Assembly (NCBI RefSeq): GCF_007665395.1
Contig: NZ_VDND01000001.1
Coordinates: forward strand, 844,258 to 908,257
Length of the DNA stretch: 64,000 bases
Direction: 5' to 3'
Origin: Pseudomonas oryzihabitans
GTDB taxonomy: Bacteria > Pseudomonadota > Gammaproteobacteria > Pseudomonadales > Pseudomonadaceae
The notes under the pieces were generated by a model that was not told where the DNA came from, ran no database searches, and worked only from the letters and a program-made list of their open reading frames with translations. Position numbers and translations under genes: made by a program. The first letter of the stretch is position 1. Each line of letters opens with the position of its first letter. This document shows positions 53,695-62,615 of this stretch, in pieces.

Positions 53695-54243
53695 GGTAGT
53701 CGTCTCAGTGCGGACCGTAGAGGAAAGGCGCAGGGCCGAGTCACCGACCAGGCGAGCCAAGGTTACGACTAGGCGCTGATTGCAAAAGTGCCGACAGCAA
53801 GGCTACGAACGGCTCTGCGACGGGGCCCAAGCCGCTTCCCGCGCCCGGTTCCACTGATGAACGTGAGCGACGCCGCTCGTCGCAGGAGTGGCCGCCCCTG
53901 GATCACCGCGGCGAGCTCCTTGGGCAACAGGGGTCGCGAGAGGGGGCTCGGTCTTCCTGGACCTCCTTCCGCCCCAACGCCTGAACTCCTGGTCCTGCCT
54001 GGCCGCGAGAAATCGACCCCCCCCGCGAGACCCTCGATGCCGCCTTGCCAGACCCGCTCAACGCCTGGCGTCCGTCTCGGGAGCGGTAGTCGCCCCCATC
54101 CTGCTACTGTCCTTCGACGAGCCGGCGCCGACGACGGTTGCCTGCTTACCCGCTGCCCGGCGTGCTGACCGTCCGGCGGCGCAGCATCGGCTGCGTCGCC
54201 GACTCCTTGGCCACTGCTCCAGCTCCATTGAAGAGGAAGCCGC
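53695..54243. other. Intergenic region without a recognised gene
   Basis: About 550 bases, GC-rich, with several long open frames on both strands whose Pro/Arg/Ser-biased products have no family features. Nothing further can be supported. Confidence 0.45.
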
Positions 54244-55041
54244 ATGTTGATAGCCCAGTTCTCCGACACCCATGTCAGGCCGGCTGGCCAGCGCTACCAG
54301 GACCAGGTCGATGCCAACGCCATGCTCGACGCGGCGGTCAAGACCTTGCTGGCGCTGGCACCACAACCGGATGTGATCCTCTTCAGTGGCGACCTGGTCG
54401 ACTGCGGCAGTCCGGCCGCCTACGAAAAGGCCCGGCAGCTGCTGGCCCCCTTGCAGGTGCCTATCCTGATGCTGCCGGGCAACCATGACGATCGTCAGGT
54501 GATGGCGCGCTACTTCCCGGGGCAATGCCCTACGCCAAACCTGCTCGACTGGAGCGCCGTCCATGCGCGTCCAGACTGGCCGTTGCGTATCATCGCCCTC
54601 GATATCGGCGTGCCGAACCAGCATCACGGCGACGTCACCGCCGCCCATGCGCACTGGCTGCGCCAGCGACTCGACGAGGCACCGGACACCCCGACCCTGA
54701 TATTCATGCACCAGCCGCCCGTCGACAGCGGCATCCCCTACATCGATGCCTACAAATGCCTGAACGGCGAGCGGCTGGCCGAGGTGGTACGCGACTACCC
54801 CGTCGTCGAGCGCATCCTCTGTGGTCACCTCCATCGCTTCATGACCCTGCGCTTCGCCGGCACCCTGCTGTGCACGGCGCCGAGTACCACCACCGCGATC
54901 GCCCTGCGCCTGGACGCGCGGGCGACCGAAGCCTCCTATGTCGAGCCACCGGCGCTCCTCCTCCACCACTGGACCTCCGCAGGGCTGATCACCCACTGGT
55001 ATCCGGTGGGTGACTTCCCTGGGCCCTACCCCTTCGCGTGA
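54244..55041 (+). CDS. GpdQ/CpdA-type metallophosphodiesterase
   Basis: A 265-residue calcineurin-like phosphodiesterase. Metal ligands D8 and H10 (SDTH), D50 (SGDLVDCG), N80 (GNHDD), a His in FMHQPP, and H-x-H in CGHLHRF match the binuclear centre. The positions D8, H10, D50 and N80 are those of the Enterobacter glycerophosphodiesterase GpdQ, and the tail WYPVGDFPGPY resembles that enzyme more than the cAMP phosphodiesterase CpdA. It likely hydrolyses glycerophosphodiesters or related diesters in the cytoplasm. It stands alone. Confidence 0.87.
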   Translation: MLIAQFSDTHVRPAGQRYQDQVDANAMLDAAVKTLLALAPQPDVILFSGDLVDCGSPAAYEKARQLLAPLQVPILMLPGNHDDRQVMARYFPGQCPTPNLLDWSAVHARPDWPLRIIALDIGVPNQHHGDVTAAHAHWLRQRLDEAPDTPTLIFMHQPPVDSGIPYIDAYKCLNGERLAEVVRDYPVVERILCGHLHRFMTLRFAGTLLCTAPSTTTAIALRLDARATEASYVEPPALLLHHWTSAGLITHWYPVGDFPGPYPFA

Positions 55042-55251
55042 GCGACGACTGGCCTGCTCCAGCGTGGCGACTCACCCGGACGCGGCGTTCTGACCAGGAA
55101 TGGAGGACGCCGGCAATGGCCAACGCACCACAATATTCGGCATGCCCCAGGAGGCGAACCGGCCAAGACCCCACGCGACCCAGGCTGGCCCAACACCGAT
55201 CCAGGCTGCACACTCGGAAGCCATGACCTGCAGCCGAACGAAGGCAATGCC

Positions 55252-56136
55252 ATGCGCGACCTCGTCTATTTCATCAAGGTGGCCCAGCTGGGCCATCTCG
55301 GCCGCGCCGCCGAAGCCTTGCACCTCTCGCCGTCGGCGCTCTCCAAATGCATAGACCGGCTGGAAGCCCAGTATGCCGCCGAGCTCTTCCAGCGCGTCGG
55401 ACGCAGCATCCGCCTCACGGAAGCCGGCCACCTGCTGCTGACCAATGCCGTCCAGGTGGAGCGCCTGCTGGACCAGACCCAAAGGCAGACCGCTTCCCTC
55501 GGCCAGGGGCTGAGCGGCAGCGTACGCGTCGGCGCCGCGGCCACCAGCGCCGACTACCTGCTGCCCGCCGCCTGCAGTGCGCTGCAGATGGAAGCACCGG
55601 CGGTGGTGGTCGAGTTGCAGATCGGCATGAACGATGTGCTGCGCGATCTATTGCGCAAGGGCCTGCTGGATATCGTGGTCGGTCCCCTCGGGCAGGATGA
55701 TGAAGAGCTGCACGAGCAGCCGATCAGTGCGGACGAAGTGGTGGTGGTCGCCCATCGCGACCATCCACTCTCGACCGGCGTAGCCGTCGCGCTCAGCCGC
55801 TTCGCCCACCACCGCTGGTTGCTGTCGCCGCCCACCGTTGCCACGCGCCAGTGGCTGGACGCGGCCTTCGTCCGCCACGGCCAGCCGCCCCCGGCCGTGG
55901 CGATCGTCACCAACTCGATCGCGGCCGCACCGCAACTGATCGCGGAAACCGGGCTGCTGAGTTTCATTTCGCGGCGCAACCTCAGCACCTTCGGCCGCGC
56001 CTACGACCTGGTCGAGGTGGCGGTCGCAGCCAATGCCCTGACCCTGGAACGCCGCTTCGGCATCCTCCGTCGAGCAGGCAGCTACCTTTCCCCGGCGACC
56101 ACCAGGTTCATCGAATTACTGAGTGCCTCTGCCTGA
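55252..56136 (+). CDS. LysR-family regulator of the second hydroxyacid module
   Basis: A 294-residue LysR protein: DLVYFIKVAQLGHLGRAAEALHLSPSALSKCIDRLE is the winged helix in short blocks, with a full substrate domain behind it. It sits about 100 bases upstream of, and on the same strand as, the 2-hydroxyacid dehydrogenase, RraA-family and CitMHS genes and is their probable regulator. Confidence 0.88.
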   Translation: MRDLVYFIKVAQLGHLGRAAEALHLSPSALSKCIDRLEAQYAAELFQRVGRSIRLTEAGHLLLTNAVQVERLLDQTQRQTASLGQGLSGSVRVGAAATSADYLLPAACSALQMEAPAVVVELQIGMNDVLRDLLRKGLLDIVVGPLGQDDEELHEQPISADEVVVVAHRDHPLSTGVAVALSRFAHHRWLLSPPTVATRQWLDAAFVRHGQPPPAVAIVTNSIAAAPQLIAETGLLSFISRRNLSTFGRAYDLVEVAVAANALTLERRFGILRRAGSYLSPATTRFIELLSASA

Positions 56137-56236
56137 CCCTTTCCCTGCAGGAAAGGTTAAGTGAGAAATCGCCAATGGAATCGAAGGATGAGTGCCGCAA
56201 TACTCGGCTGACAAGAACGACAGCCGGAGCTCACTC

Positions 56237-57208
56237 ATGCCCTACACCCTCCTCGTCACGGCGCCCACCTTGGCGCCCGCCGGACGCGCCCTGCTCGACG
56301 CCGGTCACCATCGGGTGCTCTACATCCCCCAGGGACAGGGCCCCGCCGATATCGAGCGGTTACTGGCCCAGGAGCCGGTCGACGCCATCATCTCCCGCAC
56401 CCTCGACCTGACCCCCGCCGCGATCGCTGCCGCCCGGCACCTCAAGGTGATCAGCAAGCACGGCGTCGGGGTGAGCAATATCGCCGTGGAGGCCGCGACG
56501 GCACGGGGCATTCCGGTCTATGTCACCCCCGGCGCCAATGCCCAATCCGTAGCGGAGATGGCGCTTGGCCTGCTCCTGGCCGCGTCTCGTCGGATCAGCT
56601 GGATGGACGCCGAGCTCCGCGCCGGTCGCTGGTCGCGTGCCCAGGACGGCCTGGAACTGAACGGCCGTACCCTCGGCCTCGTCGGCTTCGGCCAGGTTGC
56701 CCGTAGGCTCTGGCGCGCCTGCCAGGCGCTGGGGATGCAGGCGGTCGTCTACGATCCCTTCCTACCGGCCGCTGCCGATCTGCAGGGGGCGCGACGGGTC
56801 GCGACGCTGGCGGAGCTGCTGCCCCTCAGCCAGGTGCTATCGCTGCACATCCCGTTGACGCCGCAAACCCGTGGCCTGATAGGTAGCGCCGAACTCGCCG
56901 CCCTGCCCGCGGACGCATTGCTGATCAATACCGCCCGCGGCGAAGTGATCGACGAGCCTGCCCTGGTCGCGGCCCTGAGCGCCGGCCGGCTGTTCGGCGC
57001 CGGCCTGGACACCACGGCGGAGGAACCGCTGTCACCGGACAGCCCGTTGCTCGCCCTGGATAACGTCGTGCTCACCCCGCACGTGGGTGGCTCCACACCC
57101 GCCGCGCTGGCCGCCATGGCCACCGGCGCCGTCCGCAACGTACTCGGCTTCCTCGACGGCCATCCGCCCGCCGTGGAGGCCTGCGTCAATCCTGACGTCC
57201 TTTCCTGA
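56237..57208 (+). CDS. D-isomer 2-hydroxyacid dehydrogenase, copy 2
   Basis: A 323-residue enzyme. The nucleotide motif is GLVGFGQVARRL, with Ala in place of the third Gly of GxGxxG. The catalytic Arg lies in NTARGEVIDEPAL, the Glu in TTAEEP and the His in LTPHVGGS. It starts at 56237 behind GGAG and is followed 16 bases later by an RraA-family gene. The same two-gene set occurs at 32646-34371 on the other strand. Phosphoglycerate-dehydrogenase-like reductases of small 2-oxoacids are the closest class. Confidence 0.9.
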   Translation: MPYTLLVTAPTLAPAGRALLDAGHHRVLYIPQGQGPADIERLLAQEPVDAIISRTLDLTPAAIAAARHLKVISKHGVGVSNIAVEAATARGIPVYVTPGANAQSVAEMALGLLLAASRRISWMDAELRAGRWSRAQDGLELNGRTLGLVGFGQVARRLWRACQALGMQAVVYDPFLPAAADLQGARRVATLAELLPLSQVLSLHIPLTPQTRGLIGSAELAALPADALLINTARGEVIDEPALVAALSAGRLFGAGLDTTAEEPLSPDSPLLALDNVVLTPHVGGSTPAALAAMATGAVRNVLGFLDGHPPAVEACVNPDVLS

Positions 57209-57224
57209 CCCCCCGAGGTATGCG

Positions 57225-57917
57225 ATGACGACTACCGCTGAATGGCCTGCGGGCTACCGGATCAATCCCCGCGTCAACACCCTGGATCCCTCGCTGGTGG
57301 AGGCCTTCCGGCCGGTTCCGGTCGCCGTCGCCGGCGATTGCCTGGGGCGCTGCATCGGCGCCCGTGGCCTGCGCGCCTACCATGGCGACCCCTCGCTGAA
57401 ACTGTGCGGGCCGGCCTTTACCGTGCGCGTCCGCCCGGGTGACAACCTGATGGTGCACAAGGCCCTGATGATGGTCCAACCCGGCGACATCCTGGTCATC
57501 GATGGTGGCGGCGATACCAGCCAGGCGGTGATCGGCGGGCTGGTCCGCACCACGGCGCTGCGCGTGCAGCTCGGTGGCATCGTCATCGATGGTGCCGTCC
57601 GTGACCTCGAAGAACTCGCCGAAGGCATCGTCCCGATCTTCGCCGCCGGCCACACCCACCGTGGACCGAGCAAGGACGGGCCCGGTGAGATCAACGTCCC
57701 CATTGCCTGCGCCGGGCTGGCCGTCCTGCCCGGCGATCTGGTGCTGGGCGATGCCGATGGCGTGCTGGCGGTCCGTGCCGAAGAGGTCGCCGCGCTACTG
57801 CCCCGCACCCAGGCACACCTGGCGCGCGAAGCGAGCATCCGCAAGACCAACGAAGCAGGCACGGCCGATCCCGAGCGCTTCGATGCCTTGCTGCGCGCCA
57901 AGGGACTGCCCCTCTAG
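57225..57917 (+). CDS. RraA-family protein (aldolase/decarboxylase-like), copy 2
   Basis: A 230-residue protein with GPAFTVRVRPGDNLMVHKALM, VIDGGGDTSQAVIGGLV, GIVIDGAVRD and HRGPSKDGPGEINVPI, closely parallel to copy 1 at 32646-33320. One visible difference is GGLV where copy 1 has GEIM, a position near the active site. The citrate-type transporter gene follows after 67 bases. This makes 4-carboxy-4-hydroxy-2-oxoadipate or a similar branched hydroxy-oxo acid an attractive but unproven substrate. Confidence 0.88.
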   Translation: MTTTAEWPAGYRINPRVNTLDPSLVEAFRPVPVAVAGDCLGRCIGARGLRAYHGDPSLKLCGPAFTVRVRPGDNLMVHKALMMVQPGDILVIDGGGDTSQAVIGGLVRTTALRVQLGGIVIDGAVRDLEELAEGIVPIFAAGHTHRGPSKDGPGEINVPIACAGLAVLPGDLVLGDADGVLAVRAEEVAALLPRTQAHLAREASIRKTNEAGTADPERFDALLRAKGLPL

Positions 57918-57984
57918 CGCGACCTCCGAGGCCGGTGGCAGACCGGCCTCGCCTGCCTGACAACTATAAGAAAAAGGTCCAATC

Positions 57985-59277
57985 ATGCTGATTACGCTCA
58001 GTTGCGCCATGCTGGCCTGCTTCATCTATGCCTTGATGAGCAAGCGGCTATCCGCCCTCACCGCGCTGATCCTGATCCCCACCGTTTTCGCCCTGATCGG
58101 CGGATTCGATGCCCAGATGGGCAAGTTCGTCATCGACGGCGTGAGAATGGTCGCGCCCAATGGCGTCCTGATGATCTTCGCCATGCTCTATTTCCTCACC
58201 ATGACCGAAGCGGGCATGTTCGACCCCCTGGTGGCACGCATCGTCGGCGCGGTGCGTGGCGATCCGGTGCGCATCTTCATCGGCACGGTAGCCCTGGGCT
58301 TCATCGTGGCGCTCGACGGTGATGGGGCGACGATCTACATGATCGTGCTCTCCGCGTTCCTGCCGATCTACCGGCGCCTGGGCCTTTCGCTACCGATGGT
58401 ATGTTGCCTGCTGCTGCAGGTCGCCGGGTTGGGCAACATGGTGCCCTGGGGTGGCCCGACGGCGCGAGCCGCCACCGCGATGCACGTGGACATGGCGGAG
58501 ATGTTCGTGCCGCTGCTGCCCGCCATGCTCGCCAGCGTGCTCTATACCTTCGGCCTGGCCTGGTGGTTCGGCCGCCGTGAGCGGGCACGCCTGGGCGGCA
58601 GCATCGACCTGAACGGGCATTTCGCCGATCACCCCCAAGGCGGCGGCAAGGGTGGTTGGCGCCTGCTGTTCAACTGGGCGCTGACCGGCGCCCTGCTCCT
58701 GGCCCTCTGCCTGGAATGGCTGCCACTGGCCTACCTGTTCATGATCGCGGCCTGCCTGGCGCTGATCGTCAACTTCCCCGGCCTCAAGGCCCAGCAGGAT
58801 CAACTCGCCCTGCATGCGCCGCCGATCCTCGCGGTGGCAAGTCTGATCTTCGCCGCCGGCGTCTTCACCGGTATCCTCAACGGTACCGGCATGGCCAACG
58901 CCGTGGCGGGTGGCCTGGTCAAGGTCATCCCCCCTGCCCTGGGACCCTACATGGCCGTGCTCACCGCGCTGGTCAGCATTCCCATGACCTGGCTGGTCTC
59001 CAACGATGTCTTCTATTTCGGCATCCTGCCGATCCTCGCCGAAACCGCCCAGCACCACGGCATCAGCGCGGTGGAAATGGCCCGCGCCTCGCTGATCGGC
59101 CAGCCCGTCCATATCCTCAGCCCGCTGGTGGCGTCCACCTACCTGGTGGTCAGCATGCTCAAGCTGGACTATGCCGAAAACCAGAAATTCACCTTGAAAT
59201 GGTCGGTGATCAGTTGCCTGGTCCTGCTGCTGGTGGCACTGCTCACGGGCGTGGTGCCGCTCTCAGGTCGCAGTTAA
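57985..59277 (+). CDS. CitMHS-family transporter (citrate-type)
   Basis: A 430-residue membrane protein with about twelve hydrophobic segments. The CitMHS pattern is clear: LTALILIPTVFALIGGF, VALDGDGATIYMIVLSAFLPIY, GNMVPWGGPTARAATAM, and in the second half SIPMTWLVSNDVFYFGILPIL. The family imports citrate or metal-citrate complexes and related tricarboxylates with protons. It ends the module LysR - dehydrogenase - RraA - transporter and presumably supplies their substrate. Confidence 0.9.
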   Translation: MLITLSCAMLACFIYALMSKRLSALTALILIPTVFALIGGFDAQMGKFVIDGVRMVAPNGVLMIFAMLYFLTMTEAGMFDPLVARIVGAVRGDPVRIFIGTVALGFIVALDGDGATIYMIVLSAFLPIYRRLGLSLPMVCCLLLQVAGLGNMVPWGGPTARAATAMHVDMAEMFVPLLPAMLASVLYTFGLAWWFGRRERARLGGSIDLNGHFADHPQGGGKGGWRLLFNWALTGALLLALCLEWLPLAYLFMIAACLALIVNFPGLKAQQDQLALHAPPILAVASLIFAAGVFTGILNGTGMANAVAGGLVKVIPPALGPYMAVLTALVSIPMTWLVSNDVFYFGILPILAETAQHHGISAVEMARASLIGQPVHILSPLVASTYLVVSMLKLDYAENQKFTLKWSVISCLVLLLVALLTGVVPLSGRS

Positions 59278-59632
59278 CCATCACCGGCGTGACCCAGCCT
59301 GCCGATCGACAGAGCGGCCGGATGCACCTGCCTGGCAACCGTCATAGGTCCCGGTCCAAAGACTCTGGCCTCGACGCAGGCGTCTCGCCTTGCGCGCTTT
59401 AACGGCCGGGACCGGCAGTGGATAGATCGGGGGCGGCGCACCAACCGCCCGGCGCGGGAGGCACCCAGGCTCGGCGTGAGGTCGCTGTGCGACGAGGTCG
59501 TGAGGGAGCGATCGCTGGGATGCTCCTACAGGCAGTAGGAACAGCGCCCGGCAACAGCGGATTCTCTGGGAGGCCCAGGCCCGGGACCCTGGCGCTTTCG
59601 CCTCGCCAGGGTCCGCGACTCAGGCGTCCGGA
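59278..59632. other. Intergenic region between convergent genes
   Basis: No gene. It contains TCCTAC/GTAGGA with a 5-base loop near 59524-59540 and the strong hairpin listed at 59584-59614. Confidence 0.5.
59584..59614 (-). terminator. Strong 11-bp-stem hairpin beside the TonB-receptor 3' end
   Basis: GGACCCTGGCG (59584-59594) and CGCCAGGGTCC (59604-59614) are exact reverse complements with a 9-base loop. The hairpin is 19 bases after the receptor stop and lies between convergent genes, so it likely ends transcription from that side. A clean T-run is absent. Confidence 0.55.
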
Positions 59633-61837
59633 TCAGAACGCCAGGGTGGCCTTGGCGATGAGCTGCCGCGGTTCGCCGATGACGATCGCCGGTGAACCCA
59701 GACCGCTGGACGACACGTAGTAACGCTCGTCGAAGGCGTTCTTGAGGTTCAGCTGCAGAGTCAGGTCCTGCTTCTCGAGAGGGATACGATAGGCGATGAA
59801 GGCATCGGCCACCTGGGCGGAAGGCAGGTAGTACTCCCGATTGGCGCTGCCCGCGGATCCATTGTTGACACCCCAGCGACTCATATAGCGAACGCCAGCG
59901 CCGGCGCGCAGGTCACCCACGCCCAAGCGCCCGAAGTCGCGGGTGAGATAGAGCGAGGCGGTATGCTTGGAGACCCCGTCGATCGGCTGGCCCTTCAGGA
60001 TCGGATCTTCCAGCACCTCGGTATCCGTGTAGGCGTAACTGCCCGTCAGGCTCCAGAACTCGTCCAACTCGCCGGTCACGTCGAGTTCGAGGCCCCGGGA
60101 CCTTACCTTGCCCGATACTCGGGTGCAGGTTTCCGTGCCGCAGGTTTCGCTCGTCTGGACGTTTTCCTTGACAATGTTGAAGAGCGCCGCCGTCGCGGTG
60201 ATCCAGTCGTTCTGGAACTTGGTCCCGATCTCGTAGGCTTTGCCCTCCTCCGGCGGCAAGTTGCCGATGGGCGTGGCGATCGACGTATTGGGGCGGAAGG
60301 ACTCGGTATAGCTGGTGTACAGGGACCAGTCGGGATCGAGCTTGTACACCAGGCCGACCCGGGGAACCACCTTGCCGTCACTGACATCGGACCCGACCAC
60401 GAACGGCCGGCCCTTGCCGGTGACCTCATCGAAATGGTCGTAGCGGATGCCACCCTGCAGGATCCAGCGCTCGCTCAGGTGCAGCGAATCCTGGAGGAAG
60501 ACGGCGTAGGTCTTCAGCTCGTCGGTCTGGTCGCTGTCCCTGGCGCTGACGACACTCGGCAACGGCGCCCGGCCATAGACCGGATTGTTGAAATTGAAAT
60601 CGACGCGCTGGCTATTGCGCAGCAGATCGCCAAGGGTGCGATCGTTCTTCATGTAGTCGACGCCCACCAGCAGCTCATGGCGGAGACCACCCCAGTGGAG
60701 ATCGCCCAGCGCGTTCACCGTGGCGGTATGGGCGGTCTGCTCCGCATCGCGCGTGGCATCCGCCCGACGGGTCACCGCGCCGGTGGTGTAGTTGGCCGAC
60801 ATGAAGCGTGACTGGTTGTCGTTGTAGTAGTTGTAGCTGTACCCGTAGCCCAGGTTGAGCTTCCAGTCGTCATTCAGGCGATGAGCGACCCTGAGGTTCA
60901 CCGCATCCGAACGCCCGGTGGTGACGTTGAAGGGCTCGTCGAGACGTCGATTGCGCGGGATGTCCAGCACCTTGCCCGTGAGCGGATTGATCTGCGTACC
61001 CCGGTCGAAGGGTACCGAGTACTCCATGTGCTCGTAGGCGAGCAGCACCTCCGTATCGGTGTTCGACCACGACAGCGAAGGGGCGACGACCGTCTGATCG
61101 ATGCTCCCGAAATTTCGCCAGTAGTCGTAGTGCTGATCGTCGATGATCAGGCGATAGGCCAGCGCGCTCTCGCCGAGCGGGCCGGTGGTGTCCAGTTGCG
61201 TCCCGCCGCCACCGAAACTGCTTCCCCAGGCCGAGAGCGAGGTGGCTGCCACTGGTTGGGGCTTTTTCGTGACGACGTTGATGACGCCGCCCGGGTCCTG
61301 GACGCCATACAGCATCGAGGCCGGCCCCTTGAGGATCTCGATACGCTCGGTGGTGGGCGTGAAGTTACGGGCCTGCACCGACTGCATGCCGTCGCGCATG
61401 ATCGAGTTATCGCGGTTGGTGCCAAAGCCGCGCTTCTGGATCGCGTCCTGCGTACCGCCGAGGGTATTGCCCTGCTTGACCCCACTGACGCCGTTGATGG
61501 CTTCGTCGAGACTCAGCGGCGCGCGGTCCTCGATGACCCTCTGGGTGACCACGTTGACCGACTGGGGGACATCGACCAGCGGTGTTTCGGTACGGGTCGC
61601 GACCGAGGCGCGCGTGGCCTGGTAACTCACCTGGCTTTTGCTCGTGGTCTCGTCGAGACCATCGCCGGCTGCCTCGATGTTGACCTCACCCAGCTCGACC
61701 GGCTTTTCGCTCACGGCCGCGGCAGCCCAGGTCGCCTGAGGGAAGGTGCTGGCAACCAGGGTAAAGGCGCAGGCGTTACGCAGGATCGGCCAGCGGGGCG
61801 TGGCCGTGAATCGCGGGGATTTCATTGAGGTAGACAT
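59633..61837 (-). CDS. TonB-dependent siderophore receptor
   Basis: A 734-residue outer-membrane receptor. A signal peptide ends near TWAAAA. The plug domain contains PLVDVPQSVNVVTQRVIEDRAP, TLGGTQDAIQKRGFGTNRDN and RIEILKGPASMLYGVQDPGGVINVVTKKP. The barrel ends in ATLAF with the terminal Phe. There is no N-terminal signalling (STN) domain, so it is a plain receptor without sigma-factor signalling. A Fur box lies upstream. No siderophore synthesis gene is nearby, so it may serve a xenosiderophore. Confidence 0.93.
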   Translation of the reverse strand: MSTSMKSPRFTATPRWPILRNACAFTLVASTFPQATWAAAAVSEKPVELGEVNIEAAGDGLDETTSKSQVSYQATRASVATRTETPLVDVPQSVNVVTQRVIEDRAPLSLDEAINGVSGVKQGNTLGGTQDAIQKRGFGTNRDNSIMRDGMQSVQARNFTPTTERIEILKGPASMLYGVQDPGGVINVVTKKPQPVAATSLSAWGSSFGGGGTQLDTTGPLGESALAYRLIIDDQHYDYWRNFGSIDQTVVAPSLSWSNTDTEVLLAYEHMEYSVPFDRGTQINPLTGKVLDIPRNRRLDEPFNVTTGRSDAVNLRVAHRLNDDWKLNLGYGYSYNYYNDNQSRFMSANYTTGAVTRRADATRDAEQTAHTATVNALGDLHWGGLRHELLVGVDYMKNDRTLGDLLRNSQRVDFNFNNPVYGRAPLPSVVSARDSDQTDELKTYAVFLQDSLHLSERWILQGGIRYDHFDEVTGKGRPFVVGSDVSDGKVVPRVGLVYKLDPDWSLYTSYTESFRPNTSIATPIGNLPPEEGKAYEIGTKFQNDWITATAALFNIVKENVQTSETCGTETCTRVSGKVRSRGLELDVTGELDEFWSLTGSYAYTDTEVLEDPILKGQPIDGVSKHTASLYLTRDFGRLGVGDLRAGAGVRYMSRWGVNNGSAGSANREYYLPSAQVADAFIAYRIPLEKQDLTLQLNLKNAFDERYYVSSSGLGSPAIVIGEPRQLIAKATLAF

Positions 61838-62337
61838 CCAGTCTGATACGCAGGGCGAAATGATATCGCAACCTCATGCTATCGATAATATTTATCATCT
61901 AAATCACGCCCCGCTTCGCTATCGCCTGTGCTCGGATGGTCCTCCAACTTCCTCTGGCGGAGCATCGATGGGCCGTTTGTTACACGGTGTTTCCAATAAT
62001 CGCCATCGTCGATCGTCCGCTGCCTCTGTCGTGGCACCTCGGTCATCGCCCTGGCGACAACCCCATGGCGCGGGAACACCTCACCCAGACAGCTTCACTC
62101 ACGGCGCGCTGCGGGTCGGTCGAAGCAGAGGGCGGGTAGTACGAGAACACCGCACCGGATAACCCTTGGCGGCGGTAGCGCCCAGCGTTTTACCGAACCA
62201 CCGTCGATAGCCTATCTTCATACCAACGACGTATCGCGTTGAAACTTGAGCCAAGCCTTAGTCAATACCCTGACCCATGACGAAAAAGCCGCGCCCCCAT
62301 CATTTAAAGCAAGCGTCAACGCACGAGAGAAAAGAGC
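61838..62337. other. Intergenic region upstream of the TonB receptor
   Basis: About 500 bases. It holds the Fur box listed at 61884-61899; the remainder has no recognised gene or clear repeat. Confidence 0.5.
61884..61899. promoter_or_regulatory. Fur box of the siderophore receptor gene
   Basis: GATAATATTTATCATC matches the Fur consensus GATAATGATAATCATTATC in both arms and is 46 bases before the receptor start. A further ATGATATCG lies nearer the gene. Iron-dependent repression of the receptor is expected. Confidence 0.7.
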
Positions 62338-62508
62338 ATGATCCGTGACAAGGAAAAAGACTGCCTGCTGATCAATATAAACGAAAAATTCGAGCTTCTT
62401 TATTGGTCGAGAAAACCAGGTATCTCTACCGACGTGTAAAAAACGGTGGTCAAGGAGGTGGGCGCCAGGGTGAGCGATGTACGAGGACGCCTCGACTCGA
62501 AGGAATGA
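62338..62508 (+). pseudogene. DUF3606-type small gene interrupted by an in-frame TAA
   Basis: From an ATG at 62338 behind AAGAG the frame reads INEKFELLYWSRKPGIS, which matches the DUF3606 pattern (INVNEDYEVRYWSEKFGVS). A TAA at 62437-62439 follows. The same frame continues as KTVVKEVGARVSDVRGRL to a TGA at 62506-62508, matching the second half of the family (RAAVKAVG...DVRKHL). The stop falls where a Leu is usual, so a single-base change (for example TTA to TAA) would explain it. The product would be a truncated 33-residue peptide. Confidence 0.65.
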
Positions 62509-62615
62509 CCCCAGCTACTCAAGCCAGGAAAATGGCTGCTTCCCAGGAGATAGAAAAACAGAATCCTTATATTTTTTTGATCACGGCATGACTATTTTTT
62601 GACAATTCGAAAGCG

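Noticed and set aside
53769..54269. Open frames on both strands between the DUF606 and phosphodiesterase genes
   Set aside because: The products are Pro/Arg/Ser-biased, with no ribosome sites or family features.
54058..54996. A 312-codon minus-strand frame over the phosphodiesterase gene
   Set aside because: It is a shadow; the plus strand has all metal-binding residues.
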